A stretch of 64,000 nucleotides of DNA from Vulcanimicrobiota bacterium (GTDB taxonomy: Bacteria; Vulcanimicrobiota; Xenobia; Xenobiales; JADMJV01): contig JAFKGI010000018.1 in assembly GCA_017307785.1 (NCBI GenBank), positions 79,325-143,324 on the forward strand, in the 5' to 3' direction. Positions 63,657 to 64,000 of the stretch are shown here, piece by piece. The notes under the pieces are model-generated. The model was not told where the DNA came from. It made no database searches and saw only the letters and a program-made list of their open reading frames with translations. Numbering within the stretch: the stretch's first letter is position 1; every line of letters begins with the position of its first letter. Both the position numbers and the translations under genes were made by a program.

Positions 63657-64000
63657 AAATCAACAGGGTGATCACAAGGTGGAGAGTCCACCAGCGCGGT
63701 AAGGTATGCATGCCTGTTTTATCGGATGGAACCTGAGAGAATTAAGCGCAGGCCGATTGTTGCTCTTCCCAGCGCATCACTCGGACCAGATTCGAACCCA
63801 GATGTCCGATGGTTTCTTGGGCCCAGTGGCGGGCCTCGGCCGAGGGGAGCTCTAGCAGGCTGTTACCAAAAGGCCGTTGGCGAAGCTTTCACCCCCCGGA
63901 GGTTCACTTTGAGACCGGGTTTTCCGCAATTTCCATTCTTACCGGCCGGATCTCGAGGATCGGTCTAAGAATCAGGCATATCCGTTGAAAAGCCCATGAA
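63657..64000. other. Right-end sequence with a possible gene remnant
   Basis: On the minus strand 63742-63888 is open for 49 codons with coding-like composition (ending in WEEQQSACA before TAA) but there is no start codon after the upstream in-frame stop at 63889, so it could be the tail of a broken gene or chance. The plus-strand ORF 63726-63968 has no ribosome binding site or recognisable domain. I see no RNA gene or repeat. Confidence 0.25.

Noticed and set aside
63726..63968. 80-aa plus-strand ORF at the right end
   Set aside because: Composition is typical of a random GC-rich frame and no start signal is present.

Overview
The window is a gene-dense, GC-rich stretch of bacterial chromosome with no rRNA, tRNA, transposase, phage or CRISPR locus that I can see. 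A diderm (Gram-negative type) cell is implied by an apolipoprotein N-acyltransferase (lnt, 40515-42032), an LptD/OstA-like outer-membrane protein (36926-39022), a lipobox-bearing alpha-2-macroglobulin (45875-51730) and a second lipoprotein (33894-34265). I cannot assign a phylum. The mix of long multidomain fusions, two-component phosphorelay proteins, orphan secreted proteins and many GTG/TTG starts suggests a little-studied lineage.

Layout. 1-6.4 kb: two tandem paralogous CbxX/CfxQ-type AAA+ genes, the first cut by the window edge; the second carries helical repeats, an inactivated anthrax-lethal-factor-like peptidase domain and three AAA modules. 6.4-11.2 kb: small membrane and secreted proteins, a glutathione S-transferase, an L,D-transpeptidase and an XRE/DUF559 nuclease fusion. 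11.9-15 kb: ftsH divergent from a MarR/GNAT fusion. 15-22.8 kb: a glycosyltransferase/methyltransferase fusion, a LysR / M42 peptidase / FAD-dehydrogenase operon and an M28 peptidase. 22.9-29.4 kb: a phosphorelay cluster (hybrid kinase with HPt, multi-receiver protein, REC-HPt protein). 29.4-35.1 kb: B-lectin, TspO, GNAT, CrcB, CopA and secreted proteins. 35.1-45.9 kb: rsfS-nadD, an elastin-like repeat ORF, the LptD-like protein, lnt, a CvpA-like protein, a zinc-ribbon protein, a Met-rich NlpC/P60-like protein and acylphosphatase. 45.9-63.7 kb: the giant alpha-2-macroglobulin, two paralogous degenerate GHKL-like proteins at the head of separate divergent gene pairs, a VIT/vWA/DUF2135 protein, a TPR protein and a solute-binding/patatin membrane fusion.

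The most striking non-coding pattern is a family of about 60-bp tandem repeats, each built on a roughly 40-bp imperfect palindrome, in four arrays (about 7.4, 11.2, 26.2 and 39.0 kb). Every array fills the gap between the stop codons of two convergent genes, or nearly so. The other eight convergent pairs in the window overlap tail to tail and have no array. This resembles the placement of REP/BIME elements, but the sequence is not one I know.

Genes are packed with 4-bp stop/start overlaps (ATGA, GTGA, TTGA), so translational coupling seems common. Two clear intrinsic terminators were found (after ftsH and after the NlpC/P60-like gene).
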